Positions 20,995 through 31,430 of a DNA stretch of 64,000 nucleotides are shown piece after piece. Under the pieces are notes generated by a model. That model did no database searches. It saw only the letters and a program-made list of their open reading frames with translations, and was not told the origin of the DNA. Position numbers and translations under genes: made by a program. Origin of the DNA: Homalodisca vitripennis (lineage: Eukaryota > Arthropoda > Insecta > Hemiptera > Cicadellidae); assembly GCF_021130785.1 (NCBI RefSeq), contig NC_060211.1, positions 23,917,001 through 23,981,000 on the forward strand. The letters run 5' to 3'. Within the stretch, counting starts at the first letter, position 1. The number at the start of each line of letters is the position of its first letter.

Positions 20995-22929
20995 TATATA
21001 TAAACAATTTTTCTCTATGGTAGATAATAAGATATAGTTACATATGACAATCTAGTGCAATCCTTATCTTTTTTAAGACTGGTAAGCCAGGGAGCTAATA
21101 ACAGATTAAGTTGATTATAGTAGAAAGGCTGAATACAGATATTTTGGAATATTGCTTAAATAATGTAAACAGTTGCTTATCTTTTCAGAGATTAAAGCAT
21201 TTCAGTTATTTATACTAAGAACTACAAGAAAGTTTCTAAAAACTGCAACACCAAACTATTGAGCTATCACTGTAATCGGAGGCAAAAGTAAGTATATTAT
21301 TGTGCCATTGGTAATATTTCAAGGTTTGGGCCTGTGTAATGTACAGTTTATCTTTAATTGTAGGTGGAAAATTTGTGGGTTTATGAAGGGGGAATAGTTT
21401 CTTGCAACCCTAAGGAGAGCTACCACTTTGTGCAATCAAACTTCTCTCTCAGGGTGAAAAAGTGATAATTTCCTCCCTTACTAGACAATTTTTAATCACT
21501 ATATTATTAGAGCAAGTTTTAAACATATCACAGCTATTTTAACAGAAGTCTTTGTGAGGACTGCTCTCAATAAGTTACAACATTTAGAAAATTCAGACAC
21601 TTTGAGAAATTCCATTCTTGACAAATTACTATCTCGGTTTCGAAATCCAAGCTCAGTAGTTTATGCAACCCAATAACTACTTGAAAGTTGTGCACTGTTT
21701 CCATTTCAGCAAAGTTCCTGCTTCCCACCAACTCCTCAAAAGAGATCTTAACTGCAACAAACTTTTCATCTTTCTTTGTTGTCACTGTCCTGGTTCAATA
21801 CACTGTCTATCTTTACTTACACAACTTTTCATCTTGGGTTATAACTTGTGTTTGAACAACTTAAACCATCTTTTATGTTTTTTTTTTTAACTGATTACTG
21901 GGGTGTTATATATTGAGTCCTTACAAAGCCTTGGATTCTGGTACATACAGTAGTGGCAGGAATGTGATACATGAACTGTATTCATGAAATATCACATATT
22001 AAAAAATATTTTACCAAAACAATAAAAAGTGTTGTATCCTATCACTTTTTATTTAAAAAAATTAAAACTAACACAACAATTAATTACAGTGAAAGAGCTC
22101 AAATAAAATCAGATTTTACATGAGCCATATCACACATTTATGAATAATCACACAACCATTATAAGAGCTAAAATCATTGTAACTTGAATTCGACCATTAT
22201 TGATGATATAAAGCATTCACAACTGTTTGAGAACAATTAAGTTATCATTTGATAAGAATTAAAATTTGCTTTAAAGTTCTTTCAAATCCACTATCTTTCC
22301 AGCCTCTACAAAAACCCAGGCCTGCATTTAACACTAGGACCGGGCCTAGGGGCCATGGTCGGTAGAATGAAATTTCAAAGTAAATTTTGTATGAACAGAA
22401 ATTGAATAAAAATATTGTATGGTAGGCCTAGGGGCCCTGCCTATCAATATGCCCAATAATAGTAGTTTATATTATGGTGGCTATATTAAAACCAATATGA
22501 TTTTGAAGTGTAGAAATGTGTTCCTGCATTTGTGGTAAACCACCAAATTCCAGGAATTACACGTCTTTTAAACCCATAATAAAACATTTTTATTTGTTTA
22601 TGTGCAAGAATAAATTATATTGCTATTACTTATGTTGGATACTTGATTTCTATTTTACTCCAAACTCATTACCTCATGATTCATGACAGAATATTTTATC
22701 AAAAGAATGTTTTAACTAGCATATAATCACAACAACAACATCAAAGGAGTTATTATATGCAATATGTAAAATTATCTGTTCAAAGAAATTTCAGGAAACA
22801 TTATTTATCTTCTACATTCAAATAAGAATATTATATTGCTTAGTTTTGTTCATCATTACTAAAACAGAGCCAAAGATTTATTGTTATAGTTAGACCTACT
22901 TATAAGCAACATTTCAAAATAGATTTATG
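20995..22929. other. unassigned AT-rich DNA
   Basis: No gene supported. A 72-residue minus-strand frame (21567-21785) contains a plausible soluble-protein-like stretch but no family motif. At 22327 TTAACACTAGGACCGGGCC resembles one end of a TTAA-type MITE, but I found no matching second end. Confidence 0.35.
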
Positions 22930-23626
22930 GCCATTCTATATTTCTTCATAGGTTATAAATCATGCTCTATAGTGAAATACTTTAGATCGATAGTGTTTGT
23001 ATTTTAGGACTAATGGCAATAATTACCCTCATGATGTTTGGTTTGATTTTGTTTTAACAGGGTTGCTACAGGAGTCCAATAATGAAATTCCCTGACTTTT
23101 CCCTGATTTCCAGACCAAATTTTTCATTTTTCCCTGACTTTTTTCGACGCAATCCCCAGGGTTTTTGGCAATTAATGGGTGGAAAAAAGCGGTGTTGAGG
23201 CTAACAGGGTGGCAAATATAAAAAAAGCAAAAAATAAAGTGAACACAGTTTAATACGTACAAAAAGATTGACTTAAATGATCTTTTACAACACAGAAGTA
23301 AAATACTTTAGAACACTGCACCATAAGTGCGGCGGCAGTAAGTTTATTTGTGTAAAGGGATTTTATATTTTCCCCTGACCAACGTCGAAATTCCCTGACT
23401 TTTCCCTGACTTGAGACCAGATTCCCTGACTTTTCCCTGATTTCCAGTCCTGTTTTTTTCCCTGACTTTTCCCTGACCTGTAGCATCCCTGTATGCCCAT
23501 TCTAGATTTCTTCATAGGTTATAAATAATTCTGTATAGTGAATAAATACTTTAGATTGATAGTGTTTGTATTTTAGGACTAATGGCAATAATTACAGTCA
23601 GATTGTTTGGTTTGGTTTTGTTTTAA
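22930..23626. repeat. ~130-bp direct repeats flanking a MITE
   Basis: Copy one (about 22930-23058) and copy two (about 23497-23626) share ATTTCTTCATAGGTTATAAA, GATAGTGTTTGTATTTTAGG and ACTAATGGCAATAATTAC, ending in TTTTGTTTTAA. The MITE at 23059-23493 sits exactly between them. The copies differ at several positions, so the duplication is not very recent. Confidence 0.85.
23059..23493. mobile_element. hAT-type MITE (CAGGGWTGCTACAGG ends)
   Basis: The left end is CAGGGTTGCTACAGGAGTCC and the right end in reverse complement is CAGGGATGCTACAGGTCAGG. The interior near both ends is built of CCCTGACTTTTCCCTGA repeats (for example 23088-23130 and 23390-23475). Elements with these ends and internal repeats are common non-autonomous hAT-like MITEs in animal genomes. 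No ordinary 8-bp target duplication is visible because the flanks are the long direct repeats. Confidence 0.7.
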
Positions 23627-24059
23627 ATTAAATATCTATAAGCGGTTATGTATAAAACAATGTGGTGGTAATTTCCTTTCATCTTGCTCTTGCATGTGAC
23701 CTAAAATCATTTCCAATTTAAGGTAAGTCTTTATTCTTTTTAAATTAGGATTTTAACCTGGTGTACAAAATTAATTTAGAGAATAAAAGCCAAATCCTAT
23801 GTAAATATAGATATTGTATGCAATGCTATCTGGCATAATAAAAATTGTCCATAGTATCTATTCTTATTGAGAGTTCACTATATTTGTTCTTATAGTACAA
23901 TAGTGAGATCTTGGTTCAATGAAAAGACTTAACAGGCTGGAACCATGAAAGTAAGTCACACTCTCCTAATAGTAGTATGTAGTCTTCTACAAAGCATACT
24001 AAGTATGTATTCTCTAAATACAAAGTATGTGCACAACAAAAAAAAAGTGCACAACATGG
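23627..24059. other. unassigned AT-rich DNA
   Basis: No gene or clear repeat. A short A9 tract with GTGCACAAC on both sides (about 24031-24057) lies just before the presumed 5' end of the LINE. Confidence 0.35.
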
Positions 24060-24473
24060 TTGACGTAACTATTGCCTACTCGTGAGCCGGTTTGAGAATA
24101 GCACCCATTCGCTCTACTCAGCTGAGAAATTCTACTCTATTTGAGGGCTTCAAATAACTGTAAGCGGCTGTAATTCTGTGTTTCTGTCTTGTTTCGCCCT
24201 TAACCAAAGTACTTTCTAAATAACCACTCAACATATCCCATGTGACGTCACTAACCAATGTGACCAGTTCTGTCTTTACTCCTATAACGTATCCACGCCA
24301 GTTTTTTCAAGATCCACTGCCACTACAATTACATCTACAGAGTCTTTTTGTATACTATAACAAAATGCTGATTTATCGATGGTGGATTGAGTAGCTGTCG
24401 ACAAGCCATTTGTAACTATATATTAGGTGGAACTAATTATATAACTGGTTTGATTTCACTGCTTTAGCAATAT

Positions 24474-25330
24474 GGCGTCAATATTGGACGACAAGGTGAA
24501 TTATGTATCGTCTGTTGCAAGAAAGTTACTAACAAAGGTGTAGAATGCGATAGCACTTGCAAACGTTGGTTCCACCCTGATTGTGTCCAGTTGTCAGCTG
24601 CCGAGTATCAAGAAAATTGCCGATGGTGTCATCAAGACCTGGACTTGTGACAGAGCAGACTGTACTACCCACTAAAATTGATAGGCACTCCGCTAGCCCT
24701 TGATGAAATACTAAAAAAGATTAGTTCTCTGGCCACTAAAGAAGACGTTAAGGGTATTGCTGACGACATTTCCGCAATACGGCAGGACGTGACCAAGTTA
24801 TCTGAGACTATCTCAGAACTGGGAGCCACGGCTATCTAAAAGCTGAAGATGAAATTAAGACGATTAAAAGTAGTATTACTGCACTCGAAACTAAAAACTG
24901 TTCACTCAGCCTTGAAGAGGTCTACTCCGAGGTAAATGACCGCTCCCTCCGAAAATCCAACATCATTCTCCACGGAGTTCCCGAAAGTAGCAGTACTTTA
25001 ACAGACCAAAAAAAAGCTCATGATCGGACCTTAATTGATTGCATCTTTGAGTCAGTCAACTTCCAAACCTCAAAATATTCATTCTTTCGACTTGGGAAAC
25101 CATTAAGTGATACACCAAGGCCAATAAAAGTAATTCTGCAAGTTCTGATATAGCATTAGACTTCTTTAAGAAATTCTCAACAGAAAGTCTGCTGAATCCT
25201 CGCATATCCAACGTCACTGTCTCTCGTGACAGAACTCAACAGGAACGCAAACATCTAACTGAACTTCGAAATCAGCTTGAGAAGAGAACTAACGAAGGTG
25301 AATCTGGTTAACTATCAAATTTGTAAAAGG
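24474..25330 (+). pseudogene. LINE A ORF1: PHD finger and coiled coil
   Basis: The protein would package LINE RNA. Translation from 24495 gives GELCIVCCKKVTNKGVECDS, then TCKRWFHPDCVQLS, and after a frame change WTCDRADC. This is the C4-H-C3 spacing of a PHD finger. It is followed by ILKKISSLATKEDV and DISAIRQDVTKLSETISEL, a likely coiled coil, and then by RSLRKSNIILHGVPES and KVILQVL with FRLGKP, blocks typical of the RNA-binding part of LINE ORF1 proteins. ATG at 24474 is out of frame with the finger by one base. At least three more frame changes or stops are present. Confidence 0.7.
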
Positions 25331-25379
25331 TACTCCTAAAATTGTAAAGAATCCAAAAAACTAGACACGTGCTGTGGTC

Positions 25380-26100
25380 AGTCGCGGTTACAAATCTACT
25401 ACCAAAACGTCAATGGATTAAGATCAAAGCTTCATGAGCTTCGGTTGTCTCTGGCCACCTCCACACACGATGTCCTAATACTGACCGAAACCAATCTAAA
25501 TTCCCAAATATCATCTACCGAACTTGGCTTCACCAACAAATACGATATTTTCAGAAAAGATCGTTCACTTGACACTAGCTCCAAATCCAGCGGAGGTGGT
25601 GTGCTGGTTGCAACTACCAAACAGTTAAGGTCAACCACAATTTACACCTCATCCAATTTGGAAGTAGTTATTTTTGTTAATACTTCTCTTAGCCCACGAA
25701 ACAATGTTCTACTGGTGGCTGTGTATATTCCCCCCTCATCGCCTCTACAAGTCTATTCTGATTTTGCAGCCAATCTTGAAGAAGTCATGCTCTCTGCTAC
25801 CTTTTCTCAGGTCCATGTGTTTGGTGACTTTAACATCCCTGATGCATGATTGGAATGCCCCATGCTCCGTCAATGTGAACACACCGATGGCCATAATCTC
25901 AAATGTCATTACAATGTTTGCACTCACGCAGGTCAACCACGTGCTTAACCATAGAGGAGTTCTACTTGATTCTTATTCTTACCTCTTCCGCTTGATGTTC
26001 ACGTTCAACGAGATCAATGTCCCCTCCTCATTGAAGATGCCCACCATCCATCTCTCAATTGCCTTGTCCCTATACCAGCACCTGCTGCGCTGACTTTCAA
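25380..26100 (+). pseudogene. LINE A ORF2 endonuclease domain
   Basis: This domain nicks target DNA to prime reverse transcription (AP-endonuclease fold). The frame through 25849 shows YYQNVNGLR (metal-binding Asn region), DVLILTETNLN (catalytic Glu), GGGVLVA, VYIPPSSP and VHVFGDFNIPDA (catalytic Asp/Asn box). It then stops; the continuation switches frame near 25850, so the final SDH box is not intact. Order and spacing are as expected for LINE endonucleases. Confidence 0.8.
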
Positions 26101-26639
26101 TCTTGCTCCAAATCCTGCCAAGTGTAATCTACGCACACTTCATGACGATCTTTGCACGTTTCGACTTTGCCTCCCTGGATGCTATCCATGACATCAATGA
26201 GTCCTTCTGGGTGTTAATAGATACAAATCAGTAAGTCTGTTCTCAAGCACTCGCCCTTGAAGAAATGGGGATTTTCCAACTTTTCCAGCTGGTTTTTCCC
26301 GTGATCTAAAGAACTTAATATTTCTGAAGAAAGCTCTCCACAAGGAATATAAGTCCACGCGATGCGAAGTAACATACCAGCGTTTTGCCGTAATAAGAGC
26401 TCAATGCAAGGCCCTAGCCAAGGACTGTTTCACGGCGTATGCAGATCACATCCAAGAAGTTCTCCCGCACAATCCAAAAGTTTTCTGGTCATTATGTAAA
26501 GAAATCTCAATCGCAGTGGCTCTACTGTCCCACAACCCTTAGATTGGACGGAATAACGTCATGCTCTTGATGCTGACCGTGAATTGGAACTGGATACAGT
26601 CACCACACATACCCCTGCTTCATCTATGGTTCTGACTCC

Positions 26640-28150
26640 TGTGTGTGAGGACGAAGTGCGACGTATTGTAAGAAGTTTTTTCAGCTTAAAACTTCCAATG
26701 ACATAAATGGCATATCAATGTGGCTTATAAAACAATGTTATCAGCACATATTAAGCCCATTGACAAAAATCATAAATGTTTCTTTTGAAACTGGCACATT
26801 CCCATCCGCACTCCAATTGGCAAAAGTCGTACCTGTTTTCAAAAAAAGGCGATCCAAAGTTAGCGGATAACTATCGACCAATTTCAATTTTACCTGTTTT
26901 TAGCAAAATTTTTGAAAAACTGTTCCTGGACCGACTTCTTAATTTTCTTGACAAACACAAAAATTTTGTCTGATCTACAATTTGGTTTCAGACCAGGAAG
27001 ATCAACTTTTTGGAGCAATCACCCAACTTGTAGACTTTATTGTGGAAGGCTTTGAGACACACCAAAGAACGCTCAGTGTCTTTCTTGATCTCTCAAAAGC
27101 GTTTGATACTGTTAATCATGGTATATTGCTACACAAGCTGGAAGGCTGTGGTGTACGAGGGACAGCACACCAGTGGCTCCACTCATACTTGAGCAGTAGA
27201 AGTCAATGTGTTCAGGTCCAGAATGCAGTATCAAGTACTATTAGAATATACCAAGGAGTCCCACAGGGATCAATCTTAGGTCCTGTCCTTTTCTTGATTT
27301 ATGTGAATAAATATCCATGCGTCAGCCTTATATGGGAAAATCATTCAATACGCAGATGACACGACTCTCTGTTTCCGGGCTGATTCTCCTAACTACATTG
27401 GAGATTCAAACCTTCATTGATCTTAACTCCTGCATTCAAAATTTTCTGGTAAATAATCTCAAAACTAATCATGAAAAGACAAATTACATCAACTTCTGTT
27501 TTGTGGGTTGAATACTTATGAAACCCCAACAGTAATGATGGATAACATTGTTCTGGAAGAAACTGATTCTGCTAAATTTTCTAGGAGAATACACCTAGAT
27601 AAAGGGTTAACCTGGAAAGTTCACATTGAAAGTGTATGTGCTAAATTGGCAACTGGAATTTTTGTCCTTCGCAATTTATCAAAGTTTTGTACGTCTGATG
27701 TCTTAATGATGGCTTACTATGGATTAATATTTCCATACCTGTCGTACGGAATTTCTCTGTGGGGCAGTTGTGCCATATCAAACTTGGAAAGAGTAATTCA
27801 GACTGCAGAAAAAAAAAGCTGTTCGAATCATCGCAAAATTGAACAACAGAGAGTCATGTCGAAGTGCCTTCAGGGAGCTCAACTTGCTAACTCTACCCAG
27901 TTGTATATTTTAGAGACTTCATTTTACTGTCGATTTCAGTGTATATTGACGCAGGGCAGTGATATACACAAATACGAGACAAGAGCTCGGGGGCGCTTTC
28001 GAGCCCGACAGCATAGAACAGCAGCATTTGAACGCCTCCCTTCTCAAGCTGGGATCAAAATTCATTAACAATTCCCTGAAACACTAAATTTAGAAACAAA
28101 TCCAAAAAAATTTAAAACCCAATTAAAACACTACCTGGTGTCTTGTGCTT
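26640..28150 (+). pseudogene. LINE A ORF2 reverse transcriptase and C-terminus
   Basis: RT blocks in order: KVVPVFKKGDPKLADNYRPI (26825-26880), [20 protein letters not shown] after a frame change, [15 protein letters not shown] (27080-27120), [15 protein letters not shown] (27250-27300), and, frameshifted, [11 protein letters not shown] (27345-27375) with an intact catalytic YADD. The C-terminal part at 27508-28068 has LTWKVHIESVCAKLATGIF and YISLWG-like blocks, then RVIQTAEKK. At least four frameshifts break it. Motif spacing suggests a Jockey/CR1-like clade; I cannot place it further by eye. Confidence 0.85.
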
Positions 28151-28411
28151 TTTACTCAGTTTGGCGAGTTTATGGAGCACACTTGGGATTGATATTCGCG
28201 GCGGCAGTTGTTGCAATCCTGGGGTTGATCCCACGAATTATGAATTTTTGTATGTGTATGAATTGTGTGCCTGCGTGCAACTGTATGGAAAAGTCGAGTG
28301 AATGGATTTAGTTTTTAAGATAAATACCGTAAAAAATTGGTATTATTGACTATTGCAATACAATGTAATATATATTGTCAACGCAATAAAATATATTCTA
28401 TTCTATTCTAT

Positions 28412-30640
28412 TCAACTTCAGACCAAACTGCAGCTGATCTCTTTGCTGACTTCTTCTCTGCAGCTTTCAACCATGATGATGACGTTGCTGATGATCCCCC
28501 CGTCCACCCCTCCATCCTTTGCCTTATTATCATCAATAGTACTCAATGTTCCTGAAGTACGGCAAGCTCTACTTGGTCTGGAACGATTCAAAGGGATGTG
28601 GACCTGACTTCATACCTTCATCAGCCATTAAGCACATTTGTAACCTCCTTGCTTATCCACTCACCAAGCTCTTTAATAGATCATTATTCACTGGAGTCTT
28701 TCCTGACGCACTCAAGAAGAGCTTTATTGTTCCTATCCACAAAAAAAGGTCCCACAGACGACATAAAAAACTACAGACCAATTGCTATCTTGCCTGTTCT
28801 TGCCAAAAGTATTTGAGGGGCTAGTTCTCAGTAGAGTTAACTTTGCAGTTTCCCAGATTATCACCCCCCCGCCAACACGGATTCCGGCGGGGCAGATCCT
28901 CTGCTACCAACCTCATGGTTATTCCAATCCGACATCATTGACGCTTTCAACGATCACAAGCAGGTGGATGTCATTGAGCTTGACTTCGCTAAAGCTTTTG
29001 ACCGCGTTGACCATTGCTTACTTGTAAGGAAACTGGAGGTTTGCGGTTTTGGTGGGGGTTTGCTTCGGTGGTTGTCCAGTTACTTGTGTGGACGAATCCT
29101 CCAGGTTCGCTATAATGGTTCATTGTCCAAGACCTTTATTGCCACGTCCGGAGTGCCCCAGGGTTCCCTACTTGGTCCAGCATTATTTAACATCTTTGTT
29201 AACGACATCACCTCTATTATAAAGTGTGGCTGTTTGTTATTCGCTGATGACCTGAAACTTTATCAGCGGATTGCATCGGTGGATGACCAAGACCTGCTTC
29301 AGACCCAAATCAATTACATCGCCGATTGGTGTATAAAGAACAAAATGGCCTTGAACGTGGAAAAATGTGTAACTTTGACTTTCCAACCGTTGCAGAGCTC
29401 CCATATTACGAGAGTACACCGTAAATGACACCACTCTCAGAAGAACAGCTGAAGTTAGGGACCTTGGGATCACATTTACACAGTCTCTTGCTTGGGATCG
29501 CCATGTTGGTGTGGCTTGTTCTAGAGCCCTGCGCAATCTGGGTCTTATCCATCGCCTTGCCAGAACCCTCTCCAACCCTCATTCATTAAGGATTCTTTAT
29601 TGTACCCTTGTAAGACCCCACCTCGAATACTGTGGGAGTCATATGGTCACCTCACCAGGTCTACCTAAAGGACGCTCTGGAGGCGGTCCAGCGTCGTTTT
29701 CTCCGCCTCATCGGGACCCGTCTTGGGTACCGGTACCAAGAAGTCCCACTGGATGATGTTGCCGCCCTCATGAAGCTTCCTTCCCTCGAAACTAGACGTA
29801 TCATGAGTGATATCCTGTTTCTTTGGCGTCTAGTAACGGCTGACATCGATTGCCCTGACCTTCTTCAGAGAATTTCTCTCAGAGTACCAACCTGCGGCAC
29901 AAGATCGCAAAACCTCTTCGTCACAACATCTGCACGAACCAATTACATGAAGAACAGCTCTATCATTAGAGTACAGAGGCAATGGCAATTCAGTTTCTGA
30001 AGATCTGGACTTCTTCCACCCCTCAAGCATTTCCAGCTTCCGCTGCCGGTCTCCAGAGCCTCTTCAATTAATATGTAATATTTTCACTATTTACTCGTTA
30101 TGATTGTAATTTGGGTACATTTAATTATTTTGTTGTTTTAGTTTATTATGTCTAGGTTAAAGTGTTTTTCTGTTTTTAGGTATATTGCATTGTAGAGTTT
30201 AATTTATTGTTATTTATTACTATTTATTATTGTTGTTGTTGTTATTCTTGTTATTGTTCTAGTAGTAGTAGTAGTTGTTGTTATGCGCATTATCTATTCA
30301 ATATTGATTATTAGTTGGTTGTTTTTTAGTTACGTATGTAAGTATATACAAGTACATGTTGTATTCATTTATTATCTATATATCATGGGTATATCCATCT
30401 ATATATTATTATTATTTATATTTATATAATTATTATCTATTATAATTATTATTATTTGGTTATATATATATGTGTATGTAAGTATGGATACTGGAGCATT
30501 TATTATTTATTATCTGATATTGTTTTAGGCATGTAAACAGTATTGTAATACTATATAGTATTGTTGTGCACCACACTTTGTAAGCACTGTAAAAATGGCA
30601 ATGCCGTTAAATAAATAAATAAATAAATAAAATAAATAAA
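28412..30640 (+). mobile_element. LINE B: 5'-truncated non-LTR retrotransposon
   Basis: It begins directly after the (TATTC)n tail of LINE A and ends with (AAAT)n at 30609-30640. Reading across several frames it encodes FADFFSAAFNH, then FKGCGPDFIPSSAIKH, IVPIHKKGPTDDIKNYRPIA, then DVIELDFAKAFDRVDHCLLV, ATSGVPQGSLLGPALFNIFV and GCLLFADDLKLYQR with an intact FADD, and a long C-terminal region ending near 30000. It differs clearly from LINE A in sequence and tail, so it is a different family. Frameshifts at about 28610-28960 and 29410-29660 make it dead. Confidence 0.85.
28964..30000 (+). pseudogene. LINE B RT core and C-terminal region
   Basis: The best preserved frame, 28964-29428, covers the RT palm: DFAKAFDRVDH (first catalytic Asp), GVPQGSLLGP and LLFADDLKLY (catalytic pair), ending with NVEKCVTLTF. 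After a frameshift it continues as VRDLGITFTQSLAWDRHVGV, HSLRILYCTLVRPHLEYCG, AVQRRFLRLIGTRLGY and LRVPTCGTRSQNLF. These are the standard thumb and post-RT blocks of Jockey-group LINEs. The 3' UTR runs to about 30600. Confidence 0.85.
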
Positions 30641-30880
30641 AGTATGATGATCTTGATAAAAACATGTAAATTTCTTGTTGAAAACAACTTAAGTTCTGCA
30701 CTAGTACTGATTTAGTAGATATATATTCTGTTTTGGGGCAATTCTGGCGGTGTTAAGTGTTCTTGTATAAAAAAAAAAACATTATGTAAAATTTTTAAAT
30801 TAAGTTCAATTGGGTCACGTAAACCTTTTTTCAGAGAACATGGTATACTTATGCTACCCTGTATTTTTATTTTTCAATGT
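30641..30880. other. unassigned AT-rich DNA
   Basis: Short AT-rich interval between LINE B and the next LINE tail; nothing recognised. Confidence 0.3.
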
Positions 30881-31430
30881 TTAAACTATGATAAGTAGAA
30901 TCAAAATGTATTAAGTCTGAGAGGTTCCTCTCATAATTATAGCACAAGACAAGTTGATCTCATTGATTTAAAGTATACCAGGCTAACAAAAACTCAAAAT
31001 ACATATTTGTATATAGGCCTTAAACTGTTTAGAAATACTTGTTTAAAAAATTTCAAAAATGTTTTGCTGAGATGGTTGAAACCAACGATGTTCTACTCAG
31101 TTGAAATGATAGTGTAAAATGTTCGGGATTTTATACTTTGTTTATCTGTTTTTAAATTGTTGACTTTGTTTGTTTATATTTATAACTTGTTGTTTTAATT
31201 TTTTTTAATGTTCACTTGTACATTAATCATGTAAGTACCAAGTATGTATATAAATTATATGTTTCATTATATTTATTTCATTTGTTCTGTAGCCTAATTT
31301 TGTAGATAGGCCTATTTGACTTTGTCGATGCAATGTATTGTTGGACGACAAGTAAAAGATTCTTGAATTCTCTGAATTATATATATATATATATATATAT
31401 ATAAACAAACTTTGTATTCCTATATAAGAA
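30881..31430 (+). pseudogene. LINE 3'-end fragment
   Basis: Only the end of ORF2 and the 3' UTR appear to be left. The tail region GATGCAATGTATTGTTGGAC, ACGACAAGTAAAAGATTCTT is closely parallel to the end of the LINE at 53980-54060 (GTCAATGCATGTAACATG, ACGACAAATAAACGAATTTA). It ends in a (TA)n tract at about 31378-31402 instead of an ATT tail. Coding remnants upstream are too decayed for a firm alignment. Confidence 0.5.

Larger units (their letters stand above)
24060..28411 (+). mobile_element. LINE A: near full-length, inactive non-LTR retrotransposon
   Basis: This is a two-ORF LINE of about 4.35 kb in + orientation. In order it has a presumed 5' UTR (24060-24470), an ORF1 with a PHD-type zinc finger and coiled coil (24474-25330), an apurinic-type endonuclease (25380-25900), a reverse transcriptase (26640-27510), a C-terminal region (27508-28150), a 3' UTR and a (TATTC)n tail (28388-28411). 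Frameshifts and stops occur in every part, so it is dead. It is followed with no gap by LINE B. The 5' boundary is estimated from composition. Confidence 0.8.
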
